64,000 nucleotides of DNA from Bacteroidota bacterium (GTDB taxonomy: Bacteria; Bacteroidota; Bacteroidia; UKL13-3): contig JAUXUD010000032.1 of NCBI GenBank assembly GCA_030680835.1, positions 1 to 64,000 on the forward strand. Direction: 5' to 3'. Below the pieces are notes generated by a model. The model saw only the letters and a program-made list of their open reading frames with translations, was not told the origin of the DNA and ran no database searches. Position numbers and translations under genes: made by a program. Below, in pieces: positions 27,484 through 35,362 of this stretch; positions within the stretch are counted from its first letter, which is position 1, and each line of letters opens with the position of its first letter.

Positions 27484-27703
27484 ACCACGTCAGTGGTGGC
27501 ATCTCAGTAGCCCCCAGTTTTAACTGGGGGTTAAATGCCAATATAAATTTTTCCGGCGCGGCTACGCAAGGTTTGTGGGAAATGGATTTGATGGCCGCGC
27601 AATCACAGTTAATTGCGCGGCGAGTGATTTGTTGTTCCAAGTAATTTTTGGGAGCCGCGCTTTTTTGATTTTGTGCATTTCATCCACGAGCTAAAGCACG
27701 TGG
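27484..27703. repeat. series of REP-like hairpins
   Basis: Four hairpins follow one another: ACCACGTCAGTGGT (27484-27497), CCCCCAGTTTTAACTGGGGG (27511-27530), GCCGCGCAAT/ATTGCGCGGC (27594-27621) and CCACG/CGTGG (27684-27703) around AGCTAAAGCA. Such sets of short G+C-rich palindromes in Bacteroidota spacers recall REP sequences mobilised by RAYT transposases. No transposase gene is present in this window. Confidence 0.6.
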
Positions 27704-27770
27704 CAATTAAAACCAATTGGAAGGAAAATAGAGTTTCAATTTAACAAACGAATTCAGTTGCGATTTATCA

Positions 27771-27825
27771 TGTACAATGTACAATGTACGATATTCAATG
27801 TACAATGTACGATGTACAATGTGAT
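27771..27825. repeat. heptamer tandem array 3, (TGTACRA)n
   Basis: Seven to eight degenerate period-7 units (TGTACAA/TGTACGA) in the same orientation as array 2. They are separated from it by the hairpin series. Confidence 0.8.
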
Positions 27826-28005
27826 GATAATGGTTGATGGTAGGGGCGAATTGCATTCGCCCTGTTTGGTGTTACGCGATGATTGGGATGGATATACAAT
27901 GCACGACGCGATGATAATGATTGGCAATGGGTGGCAGGGGCGAATTGCATTCGCCTTGTTTGGTGTTGCACGATGATTGGTATGGATGTGCGATTTGATA
28001 ATAAA
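27823..28005. repeat. direct duplication of about 90 bp
   Basis: Two adjacent diverged copies each contain GGGGCGAATTGCATTCGCC followed by TGTTTGGTGTT and a GATGATTGGKATGGAT segment (cores at 27842 and 27936). The core is itself an inverted repeat (GGGCGAA/TTCGCCC). No gene is encoded. Confidence 0.75.
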
Positions 28006-28044
28006 TGATTTTTGTTGAATGTTGGGGCGGCAATCATGAATAAT

Positions 28045-28084
28045 AAAAAACGGCATTCAACAAATTTGCCGGATGCCGTTTTTC
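28045..28084. terminator. bidirectional terminator
   Basis: AAAAAACGGCAT pairs with ATGCCGTTTTT across a 16-base loop. It lies 30 bases past the stop of the minus-strand helical-protein gene and can also end transcription from the plus side. Confidence 0.8.
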
Positions 28085-28113
28085 GATTTGGGAAATGATG
28101 GGAAATTAGCCTT

Positions 28114-28824
28114 TTAAGCTACCTGTTTCAATCCCAGAATTTCGAGGAGGTGCGGGTTATCTTTGAGGGCGATTCTCGCTATGTCAATATAATCATCGCT
28201 CCAGAGAGCCAATTCATCGAGGGCTTTATCGCGGTTTCGGGTGGCGGTCTGGGCTTCACCGGTTTCTTTTTGTTGTTTGGATATAGCGGTGTCTACTAAT
28301 TTCAATTTATCATATGCAAGATTAAGGATGGCTTCTGTTTGACCAAATTTAGCCATGCCCGCTTTAAGTTCGGTTCTTTCCAAAATGTTTTTATAAAAAG
28401 TTTTGGCCTGACTGAGCCAGCCCGAAATAGTTTGCTTACGCGAACCGGAAGCATTTATTTCAGCCAGGATGCCCCTTTCCTTTTTAAAGGCTACGCGTGC
28501 AACTCCCAAATGTTTTAGGTAAATGTCTTTGGCAAGAGCTATTTTAAGGTGCAGGTCATCAGTTGCGCGGTACTGGTCGCCATACTCTCTTACCTGTGTT
28601 TGATGCTTATCTACCGCATGGGTAAGTAAGTCGGTTCCAACTGCCATTTCAGTCGGACTATATCCGAATGCCAAAAGCGCGGGGGCAATCTCAGCATGAC
28701 TGCTGTTGTTAATGGCGATGCTTAAACCGAGCAGGTATGCATCAATTGTTTTGTAATCGCTACCTGAATTGGGATCTTGATCCGGGCCAGGAGTAGGGTT
28801 GGTGTTTGGTGTTTGATTTTCCAT
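28114..28824 (-). CDS. hypothetical all-helical protein
   Basis: A 236-residue protein of unknown function. The start MENQTPNTNPTPG is preferred because upstream in-frame sequence is A+T-rich leader. After a Pro/Asn/Gly/Asp-rich N-terminus (residues 1-25) the rest is helical (IDAYLLGLSIAINNSSHAEIAPALLAFG; KQTISGWLSQAKTFYKNIL) and ends in ALKDNPHLLEILGLKQVA. This last motif recurs in multicopy Bacteroidota hypothetical proteins, often near repeats or transposons. No signal peptide or membrane span. It is a single gene convergent with the efflux operon. Confidence 0.72.
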   Translation of the reverse strand: MENQTPNTNPTPGPDQDPNSGSDYKTIDAYLLGLSIAINNSSHAEIAPALLAFGYSPTEMAVGTDLLTHAVDKHQTQVREYGDQYRATDDLHLKIALAKDIYLKHLGVARVAFKKERGILAEINASGSRKQTISGWLSQAKTFYKNILERTELKAGMAKFGQTEAILNLAYDKLKLVDTAISKQQKETGEAQTATRNRDKALDELALWSDDYIDIARIALKDNPHLLEILGLKQVA

Positions 28825-29104
28825 AATTTGTTTGATTAAGCTATCGTTATTTTGTTTGATAACAAGAGCAATATAGCATGTGAATGGTAGAAAATAGCAT
28901 TTAAACAAAATATAAGGTATATTTTAAGGATTACATTAAGCAGAGCTAATTTATTCATTAATATTGAATTAAAAACAGTGTAAAATACTGCATGAAGTGT
29001 GAATTTCTGAATTTTAAGAGAGCCGGGGCAAGCAAAAGAGTGTTATAAATTTGTTGAAGAGATTCATTAGCACGGAGAAAGCGTGCACAACGAAATAAAA
29101 ACGG

Positions 29105-29640
29105 CATACCAACAAAAAAAATGGCATTCCACCTGCTCATGACACAGTTTTTCTTTACAAGATGCCCTATCTGAGAACAGGGGAATGATTTAATTTTTAC
29201 ATGATGCCACGTTTGTGAGCTGCAGATTGCTATTATTTTTACCTGTGCCGCAACTGCGTTGCCATGGATGCCGTAATTTTTGCCCCATACCACGTAAGTG
29301 ATGAACCGTATGAAATAATTTTTGCCCCATGCCATTTGATGGATGCTTTGGATGAGATAATTTTTGAATTTTGTCGCATGTCTGCTGGCCCGGATGAGAT
29401 CGTTTTTGAATTTTGCCACGTGACTAATGCTTGGCAAGAGATAGTTTTTGAATTTTGCCGCATGATTGATGCTTGGGAAGAGATAATTTTTGAATTTTGT
29501 CGCATGACTGCTGCCATGAAAGAGATAATTTTTTAAAAATGCTATTTGATAGGGGTATGGTAAGAAATAAATTTTATAAAATACCATTTGAAATAAGAGG
29601 CGAAAGAAATAAATTTTGAATTAGGCCATAATTATAAAAA
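29105..29640. repeat. 42-bp-period degenerate minisatellite
   Basis: Roughly a dozen units share the core TAATTTTTGAATTTTG and a CGCATG block about 42 bases apart; the cores are clear at 29274, 29316, 29357, 29399, 29441, 29483 and 29525 and fainter outwards. Because 42 is a multiple of three, long open frames appear on both strands and in more than one frame, each with a 14-residue repeat. The plus frame repeats I-[IV]-FEFC-[RH]-[MV]. I see no start context favouring any frame, so I call this repeat DNA rather than a gene. Confidence 0.75.
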
Positions 29641-29847
29641 ATGATTAGGTTTGAATAAGAAAATATGCTCTAAAACATTCCTAAAGCCAACGATATCTGA
29701 TGGCTTAATGAAATGGTTCGAGGGGTACATATAATGAAGTTAACAGCAAGTTTTAAGTCGGTTCAATAATCTTGTGAAATCTTATAGTGAAAGCAAGTAG
29801 AGATATAAATTTAATAATAATTATATATTTGATTAAACAAAAACAAA

Positions 29848-30753
29848 ATGCAAGTTGAATCTGCTAAAATGTATTTACAAGGCTTTGTACTTAAAGAACA
29901 AGATGTTCGTCGGCTTCACGATGTGATTTCTGAACAGCTTAAAAAAGTAAATAGCAACTCTATATCTTTTAAATACAATATAAAATATGCAAACGGCGCA
30001 ATAGCTGAAAGTATGGATTTTGAAGAATTATTTCTTGCTGATAATTCCGGATCCTCAGCTATTGTAAGACTTCAATTAACGGGTATCTGCCAAAAAGATT
30101 CGAATGAAAGTCGTATAAATGTCGAATTTCGCAATGTAGACTCTTTTAATGAGGACACTAATATTCCTATTCGCCACACAATTTTAGGGCAAGATAGGGA
30201 TTGGGTTTTTATTACTTCGTCATTAATTGAGGAAAGAATTCAAAAAACTAAGAGACTCTCATTTAATCATATTGGTCAAAAAGGTTTCGGCCGTGTCTTT
30301 CTAAGACTTATACTTCCAATGTTAATTCCATTCATTTTTTTACTCCCGCTTCTATTTTCTATAAATGACGTTAGTACGGTAAAGCAAGAAAAGCTTGCTC
30401 AAATCCAAGGAATTGAAAAAAAATGGCGGCAGGCCAAGTATAAAGATCAAATGGAGATGCTTTTGGATTTAGAAAAGTATAAAGTTGAATCAGACCAAAC
30501 CTTGAAACCACCTAAACCTTATGGTGGATTACCAATTGGAAAGTGGATAATATTTGGTTTGCTCATTTTAGTAGCACTAACGTGGTTCTTATTTAAGTAT
30601 TATTTAGTTTATAATTTCTGTTGGGGAGAATACCTAGAGGAATTTAAGCGCAAGGAGAATATTCGAAAGCTTGTATTTAGCGTTATCATTGGCACAGTTT
30701 TACTTGGTATTGTTGTCAATTTAATCTCCAGTTATGTTTGGGAACGAATGTGA
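29848..30753 (+). CDS. hypothetical membrane protein
   Basis: A 301-residue protein of unknown family. The N-terminal roughly 150 residues are soluble (FVLKEQDVRRLHDVISEQLKKV; IVRLQLTGICQKDSNESRINVEFRNVDSF). They are followed by a membrane span at about 152-172, a charged helical loop with EKKWRQAKYKDQMEMLLDLEKYK, and two further spans (about 227-247 and 268-288). Composition is A+T-richer than the flanking core genes. It is the first of the isolated plus-strand genes that are followed by attC-like inverted repeats. The sensor-like layout (soluble domain plus three spans) suggests membrane signalling, but nothing specific can be claimed. Confidence 0.7.
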   Translation: MQVESAKMYLQGFVLKEQDVRRLHDVISEQLKKVNSNSISFKYNIKYANGAIAESMDFEELFLADNSGSSAIVRLQLTGICQKDSNESRINVEFRNVDSFNEDTNIPIRHTILGQDRDWVFITSSLIEERIQKTKRLSFNHIGQKGFGRVFLRLILPMLIPFIFLLPLLFSINDVSTVKQEKLAQIQGIEKKWRQAKYKDQMEMLLDLEKYKVESDQTLKPPKPYGGLPIGKWIIFGLLILVALTWFLFKYYLVYNFCWGEYLEEFKRKENIRKLVFSVIIGTVLLGIVVNLISSYVWERM

Positions 30754-31539
30754 TTTTTAAATAAACATTCTTATATTCAAATTTAAGGGTACATATGACG
30801 AAACGACTATGAACCACTTAAATTGGGCATTCGATATAATTGGAAAATAGATAGCTAAAATCATGAATTAAGACTTGACTTGCGTATTCACTTAGTGAGT
30901 TGCACCATGGGAGGTCAAAAATTAATTTGAATTGACTGAATCTGCTTGACATTCATTGTTCCAACATTGTTGCGTTGTGCGGCCAACTGATAACGCTTTG
31001 CAATTGCTATGGCCGCTTTTGAGGTAATTTGGCAATATAGTTTACGTAGCTTATATTCGTTTCGCGGGACAATGACTTGACACCAGGGCAACCACAGCAG
31101 TTGCAAAGAAAACGTCAGGCTGTGAAAAAACTCCGTTTTTCACTTTAACTGGATAAAATTCATTCTATAAAATTGTATAGGAAGCGATTTGCTCCGATAT
31201 GAGAAAGGCAATTTTTTACGCTGCTAATTTTTGTTGAAGAAAAATAGTTCGTGTAATGGTGTTAAAAAAGGTCGATATAAAGCGTGCGCGAATCATTCCC
31301 TTAATAGAGGTCTTGCTCTATTGCTGTTAACGCACTAAAATTCATCAATCTTTTTTCGCATTTATTTTCTATCTTAGCAGGACAAATTAACCATCCGTAG
31401 TCGGCAACAGCGCAAGGTCGCGAAACGTTAACGGTCATGCAATGGTGACCTTGAAAACATCAAACTGAACCCATAAAACGAACAAAGACGGGGACGCTGA
31501 AAACCGAAAAGAGTAAGCACAAACAAAAAATTAAAAATC
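30754..31539. other. gene-free spacer with inverted repeats
   Basis: Apart from the attC-like repeat A, this stretch contains a perfect small hairpin GTGAAAAA-N5-TTTTTCAC just after it and a GTTAAC-containing segment near 31424 (AACGTTAACGGTCATGC). The GTGAAAAA hairpin resembles insertion-sequence ends seen in Bacteroidota, but no transposase reading frame can be recovered, so this is only a hint. Confidence 0.5.
30987..31118 (+). repeat. attC-like imperfect inverted repeat A
   Basis: The left arm TTTGCAATTGCTATGG (30997-31012) pairs with CCACAGCAGTTGCAAA (31092-31107). Outside these, TAAC on the left faces AACGTC on the right across an asymmetric bulge. Total length of about 131 bp and the AAC/GTY flanks fit the layout of an integron attC site. 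It lies downstream of the 301-residue membrane protein and upstream of the next plus-strand gene. Confidence 0.6.
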
Positions 31540-32121
31540 ATGCGACACTTTAACTCGACAATTTTAATCGCAATCATAGTAACAATTTTTACTTTGACTT
31601 CTTGCAACCAGACAAACAAATCAGACGACAAGGACAAAGCTTTAACCGAGAAGGAAAACGAGTTGCTAAAAAAAGAAAACGAACTTTTGAAGAAAGAGCA
31701 AGAGTTAAATAAAAAATCGACTAAGACGACAACAGACAACTCCAATGTTAAACAACAACCAAGCAATTCAATTTCAAACAATCTTGATTTTCTAAAGAAA
31801 CTAAATGGAAAATATCCATACGAAGTAAAGTTGTTTGACAATTCTATATTAAAGCAACGACTTAAAAAACTTCTTGGTAACAGCAGGTATAATTTTCTAA
31901 AAGAAACTTGGGCTGTTGAAACACCAATGGAATTTGCTAACAACATTTTTGTTGCTTCAGGTTGTCAAGCACATAATTGTGGTTCTACAAATTTTATTAT
32001 TGTAGTTGATTTAACTAATAATGTAATGTATGCAGGTATAAGAGAAGAAGATAAAGTTAAAACATATTCGGAAGACGGAAGTAATTCGCCAAAAGTAAAT
32101 GAGTGGGAAAATGAAAACTGA
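31540..32121 (+). CDS. lipoprotein with coiled coil and Ivy-like C-terminal domain
   Basis: A 193-residue lipoprotein with a lipobox ending at C22 (LTSCNQ). A Lys/Glu coiled-coil segment (about 30-60, repeating KENELLKK) leads to a C-terminal domain of about 110 residues (LNGKYPYEVKLFDNSILKQRL, RYNFLKETWAVETPMEF, then ASGCQAHNCGSTNFIIVVD). The paired cysteines in GCQAHNCG recall the loop of Ivy-type lysozyme inhibitors, so periplasmic inhibition of host or rival lysozyme is conceivable; similarity is by eye only. The gene is followed after 57 bases by attC-like repeat B. Confidence 0.72.
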   Translation: MRHFNSTILIAIIVTIFTLTSCNQTNKSDDKDKALTEKENELLKKENELLKKEQELNKKSTKTTTDNSNVKQQPSNSISNNLDFLKKLNGKYPYEVKLFDNSILKQRLKKLLGNSRYNFLKETWAVETPMEFANNIFVASGCQAHNCGSTNFIIVVDLTNNVMYAGIREEDKVKTYSEDGSNSPKVNEWENEN

Positions 32122-32177
32122 TATTATATCTTCATGGGACAGAAAAGCACGAACTGTTAACAGCACATTTGCAATAG

Positions 32178-32308
32178 GCAGTAACACTGGGCAATTGCTA
32201 TGGCTTTTGAAGTTAAAAATGATACATTTGTTTCACTAATGGGTTCTGCTAAACTGATAATTTTGTGGCTTTGATACGCCACAGCAGTTGCCCAGAAAAC
32301 GTTACCGC
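32178..32308 (+). repeat. attC-like imperfect inverted repeat B
   Basis: The left arm GTAAC...CTGGGCAATTGCTATGGC pairs with GCCACAGCAGTTGCCCAG...GTTAC. Compared with repeat A the stem keeps CAAYTGCTRTGG, but TTTG/CAAA has become TGGG/CCCA on both sides. Such compensatory change shows that pairing is maintained. Terminal GTAAC/GTTAC carry the AAC and GTT triplets conserved in attC sites, and the 131-bp length is in range. Confidence 0.65.
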
Positions 32309-32360
32309 AATGCCGAGCGGACTTGTTAGCAGTCGCAGTAATCAAAAACATCATAATATT

Positions 32361-32957
32361 ATGAAACACTTGATAACCATTTTACTCTGTATGACTTTGC
32401 TTTTACGATATTCCAATCTTATTTATGGACAAGACACAATTGGAACCCGGCTTACGTTACGCATTGGTTTAAAATTAAATCCAATAAGCTGTCTAGTTGG
32501 TGCGATTTCCGGGTCAACGGAAATTCTCATCTCTCGGAAAAGTTCCATTCAATTAGGAATGCAATATTGGTCAGGTTTTATACCCATAGTTATGCTACAT
32601 TCATTTACAAGAATAAATGGAATATCTGTTTCCTTTCGACACTATAATAATTCTAACATAAGGAGAAGTGGGTACATTGAACCATTTGTACGATACAATA
32701 ACTTGTGGGAAGTAAATCAGATTGGAACAGTGAACATATATTCTGTGGGAATTTTGCTAGGTAAACAATGGGTTTCAAAAAACAACCACTCCTTTGAACT
32801 TTTTGCAGGTCCGTATTACAGTAAACCATTTGCCTCTGGTTTTGATCCTCAGCAGGACGATAGAATAGTTATTTCTAAAACAATAAACGAACTTGGACAA
32901 AACCCATACAATGGCATTTGGTTAAGAGCCGGAGTTACAATTGGTACATACTTTTAA
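32361..32957 (+). CDS. hypothetical exported protein, possible outer-membrane barrel
   Basis: A 198-residue protein. The start MKHLITILLCMTLLL is chosen because it gives a signal peptide cleaved after IYGQ; upstream in-frame sequence falls in repeat DNA. The mature part alternates hydrophobic and polar residues with many aromatic and Gly positions (IQLGMQYWSGF, YIEPFVRYNNLWEV, SVGILLGKQWVSKNNHSFELFAGPYY) and ends LRAGVTIGTYF. This pattern fits a small eight-stranded outer-membrane barrel like DUF3575-type proteins. It begins 52 bases after attC-like repeat B, as the gene of a cassette would. Confidence 0.65.
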   Translation: MKHLITILLCMTLLLRYSNLIYGQDTIGTRLTLRIGLKLNPISCLVGAISGSTEILISRKSSIQLGMQYWSGFIPIVMLHSFTRINGISVSFRHYNNSNIRRSGYIEPFVRYNNLWEVNQIGTVNIYSVGILLGKQWVSKNNHSFELFAGPYYSKPFASGFDPQQDDRIVISKTINELGQNPYNGIWLRAGVTIGTYF

Positions 32958-33004
32958 CGAGAACAAAACACAGCTGTACCTTTAAACTGAATTTACACAC
33001 CTTT

Positions 33005-33087
33005 TAACAGCTAGGGATTCCTTTAGTCCGAAGGACAAACCATGAACCCTGTGTTGAACTGAACCCCGCTATCGTGTGGGGCTTTTC
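33005..33087 (+). repeat. inverted-repeat element C1
   Basis: It reads TTAACAGCTAGGG, then an inner hairpin GTCCGAAGGAC, then GAACCCTGTGTTGAAC, so the GGG/CCC arms and the AACAG/CTGTGTT ends face each other. The right end GTTGAAC matches the attC core GTTRRRY exactly. A terminator-like CCCC/GGGG hairpin with CTTTT follows at 33064-33086. Confidence 0.6.
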
Positions 33088-33324
33088 ATCCTATGGTTTT
33101 TGTTTTATAAACCTTAGCTTTAGCGAAGGCATGTGTTGTGAGATTTGGGGGAGGTATTTGTTTTTTGAGAATTTGAAATTTGAATAATTCCTATTAATTC
33201 TCCCCTGTTTTGATGAAATGTTTGCTAAAGTTGAGCACAAACATCATTCGTTTTTACATTTTCTTCAGCCAATGGTAATGCATGGCCATAAAATCTCTCT
33301 TATAAAAAACATCAACATCGATTT

Positions 33325-33390
33325 GTTTTTACCAATTATTATCGCAAGTTTTACCAATTGGAGTGTGGATAGTTTTTTTTACATTCTGAC
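33325..33390 (+). repeat. repeat D1, upstream of a gene
   Basis: Contains CCAATTATTATCGCAAG, TTTTACCAA and GTGGATAG, followed by a T-tract and TTACA. Nearly the same sequence recurs at D2 and D3 and, weakly, at D4. It ends 14 bases before the ATG of the next gene. Confidence 0.75.
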
Positions 33391-33403
33391 GTCACTATCA
33401 ATT

Positions 33404-33973
33404 ATGAGTACAACACCCAAGACAACAAAGACAGAACAAATTTGGACTTCATTATTTCTTTTAATTCCTGTTTTAAGTTTAACAAGATTTAGCGAAAATT
33501 TCACTCAAGATAGCATGACCAATATATTAATCTCAGGAGCACTGGGACTCATTGGTGGACTTTTGGGTTTTGGCTGTTATTATTTCGTAAAGCCAAAGAA
33601 CATAACTATTAAGATTTTGGCCCTAATAATTTTGACAACCCTATCTTTCACGACAATTTTTATAGTTAGTAAAGTTAAATATCAGACTTGGGAAATTTGC
33701 GGCTACATAGCAGTGGACAGAAAATCAGAAGAGTGCAATGTATGTGGAAATGTTACATGGGAAAAGGAACTAACTTATGATAAGGAAACGGACAAACATC
33801 TATGGTTGACCGATGAACAATTATTTTGGTTTGCAATTGACAGTTTAAATCAACCTTTTGATTTTTATGAGCCGAATGCTCAAGACAATTTCCTTAAAGA
33901 TAAATCTTGGCGACCAAATATTACTGAAAAAGACCTTGCTGAAAGTTATATAGAACTGACGCAAGAAAAATAA
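33404..33973 (+). CDS. hypothetical membrane protein
   Basis: A 189-residue protein. The start MSTTPKTTKTEQ is chosen because a longer in-frame reading would translate repeat D1. There are three membrane spans (about 12-28, 45-68 and 76-94), then a C-terminal soluble part with a CNVCG cysteine pair (SEECNVCGNVTWEKEL) and acidic helices (DEQLFWFAIDSLNQPFDFYEP). I do not recognise the family. A+T-rich, isolated, and bracketed by repeats D1 and C2, it behaves like a cassette gene. Confidence 0.6.
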   Translation: MSTTPKTTKTEQIWTSLFLLIPVLSLTRFSENFTQDSMTNILISGALGLIGGLLGFGCYYFVKPKNITIKILALIILTTLSFTTIFIVSKVKYQTWEICGYIAVDRKSEECNVCGNVTWEKELTYDKETDKHLWLTDEQLFWFAIDSLNQPFDFYEPNAQDNFLKDKSWRPNITEKDLAESYIELTQEK

Positions 33974-33980
33974 CTGCTGG

Positions 33981-34086
33981 TAACAGGTAAGGGTTCTTGG
34001 CGTCCGAAGGACAAGCCATGAACCCTGTGTTTAACACCATGTCCCGCCTTAAGACGGGAGAACCCAGCTGTCTTGTGGGGCTTTTC
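33981..34086 (+). repeat. inverted-repeat element C2
   Basis: A diverged second copy of C1. GTAACAGGTAAGGGTTC pairs with GAACCCTGTGTTTAAC, and inside it TGGC/GCCA and GTCC-GAA-GGAC continue the stem. Unlike C1 it has an inserted near-palindrome (CCCGCCTTAAGACGGG) before the CCCA/TGGG-CTTTT terminator-like hairpin. It starts 8 bases after the preceding stop codon. Confidence 0.65.
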
Positions 34087-34254
34087 GGCCGATTTGCTTT
34101 CTATAAGGATTGCGTTGAATTTTTGTTAAAGTTTAATAATAATTGTGAGGTGTAAGAGGCGAGAATTCAAATTAAGTAAAGTATCAAAGCGGACAGAGAA
34201 ATTCAAGAATAAAAAACAACTGTGAATAATCGAGTCACGCAGGAGAATTTCGCC

Positions 34255-34296
34255 CCTGAGTTCTCACTGGACCGTGCTTGAAACTCAGGTTTTCAA
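34255..34296 (+). terminator. possible terminator hairpin
   Basis: CCTGAGTT (34255-34262) pairs with AACTCAGG (34282-34289) and is followed by TTTTC. The rest of the 370-base spacer between C2 and the toxin-antitoxin pair shows no gene. Confidence 0.5.
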
Positions 34297-34347
34297 CAAT
34301 TAGGTAAATACTTCAAATTTAATTAAATTTGTATAAAGGATTTTAAT

Positions 34348-34575
34348 ATGAGGACTATACAATTAAACATACCTGATTCTATTGATAAGAATGATAATGA
34401 GCTGGCAATGATAATAGCGTCGAAACTCTATGAGGATGGAACATTATCATCAGGACAGGCAGCTGATTTGGCAGGTTTATCTAAAAGAACCTTTATAGAG
34501 CTTTTGGGAAAATATGGCGTTTCCGTTTTTAGTACTTCTGTTGAGGATTTAGAATCTGATATAGCAAATGCCTAA
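34348..34575 (+). CDS. UPF0175-family antitoxin
   Basis: A 75-residue UPF0175-type protein (LNIPDSIDKNDNELAMIIASKLYEDGTLSSGQAADLAGLSKRTFIELLGKYGVSVF in pieces). The C-terminal half is a small HTH-like fold. These proteins are antitoxins of PIN-domain DUF3368 toxins. The toxin gene follows with an 8-base overlap, and an AAAGGA stretch before the ATG may serve as a ribosome site. Confidence 0.88.
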   Translation: MRTIQLNIPDSIDKNDNELAMIIASKLYEDGTLSSGQAADLAGLSKRTFIELLGKYGVSVFSTSVEDLESDIANA

Positions 34576-35026
34576 AGTATTAGTAATAGCAGATACAAGT
34601 TGTCTTGTTATTTTAGATAAAATTCATGAATTGCAAATTTTGCACAAAGTTTATACCTACGTAATTACTACTCCTGAGGTTCAATTAGAGTTTGGGAAAC
34701 CTTTACCAGATTGGATTAAAATTGAATCAGTCAATGATAAAAGATATCAAAGATTTCTAGAAACCCAGCTTGATTTAGGAGAATCCTCAGCGATAGCCTT
34801 AGCTTCTGAGAAAACAGATTGTATATTGATCCTGGATGATTTGAAAGCAAGAAAAGTAGCAAGGCGTTTAGGATTTAAATATACCGGAACATTGGGCGTA
34901 ATAAATAAGGCGAAAGAGGAAGGAATTATTAAGAGGATCAGACCTTATATTGATAAGCTCAAAAGTACTGACTTCAGAATATCAGAGAAAGTAATAGAAG
35001 ATTTGTTAAAAAGAAATAATGAATAA
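34568..35026 (+). CDS. PIN-domain toxin, DUF3368 family
   Basis: A 152-residue PIN-fold ribonuclease candidate. The first acidic active-site residue lies in VIADTSCLVILDK (D9), followed by the TPEVQLEFG segment, GESSAIALASEK and LILDDLKARKVARRLGF with the remaining acidic residues. The DUF3368 signature GTLGVINKAKEEGII is intact. Together with the upstream UPF0175 antitoxin it forms a complete VapBC-like module, a typical passenger of mobile or cassette regions. Confidence 0.9.
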   Translation: MPKVLVIADTSCLVILDKIHELQILHKVYTYVITTPEVQLEFGKPLPDWIKIESVNDKRYQRFLETQLDLGESSAIALASEKTDCILILDDLKARKVARRLGFKYTGTLGVINKAKEEGIIKRIRPYIDKLKSTDFRISEKVIEDLLKRNNE

Positions 35027-35238
35027 CCCCTGCAATTAACAACTAGGATTGATGGGAATTAACGTATTTATTTGTATTTGTTCTATTTATCAACGCATTG
35101 CAAACATATATCAAATGCAAACAATTAACAAGTAGCATTTCATTAATTGTATATTACCAGTAACATACTAATATAACATGAGAACAACCCGTGCAACATA
35201 TTTGAAGAACATTTTGCTGAATGAAACGACAAATCCTT

Positions 35239-35310
35239 GCATTTTCCAATTATTATCGCAAGTTTTACCAAGCGGAAAGTGGATAGGTTTTTTACACTAT
35301 GCCGTTAGTG
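35239..35310 (+). repeat. repeat D2
   Basis: TTTTCCAATTATTATCGCAAG, TTTTACCAAGCGGAAAGTGG and a T-tract are followed by the small hairpin ATGCC-GTTAGT-GGCAT. It ends 52 bases before the next gene. An overlapping 62-residue open frame is considered spurious. Confidence 0.75.
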
Positions 35311-35362
35311 GCATCCTTGAAGCACTCCTTTATCCAGATAATAAATTTAAGGAATTAATACA

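Larger units (their letters stand above)
27453..28113. other. repeat-rich intergenic region without genes
   Basis: Between tolC and the convergent helical-protein gene there is no supportable coding sequence. The stretch contains a run of separate hairpins, heptamer array 3, a roughly 90-bp direct duplication with GGGGCGAATTGCATTCGCC cores, and a terminator, each listed separately. Confidence 0.75.

Noticed and set aside
29264..29536. 90-codon plus-strand frame of 14-residue repeats
   Set aside because: Same cause as above. The peptide periodicity is noted as a finding but is not enough to call a gene.
28958..29587. 209-codon open frame on the minus strand across the repeat region
   Set aside because: It follows from the 42-bp period (a multiple of three) of the minisatellite; other frames on both strands are open too, composition is biased and there is no start context.
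31118..31140. Insertion-sequence end next to attC-like repeat A (GTGAAAAA hairpin)
   Set aside because: Looks like an IS terminus but no transposase frame or matching second end was found, so no mobile element is called.
31428..31946. 172-codon minus-strand frame
   Set aside because: Shadow of the plus-strand lipoprotein, which has a lipobox and a coherent domain structure.
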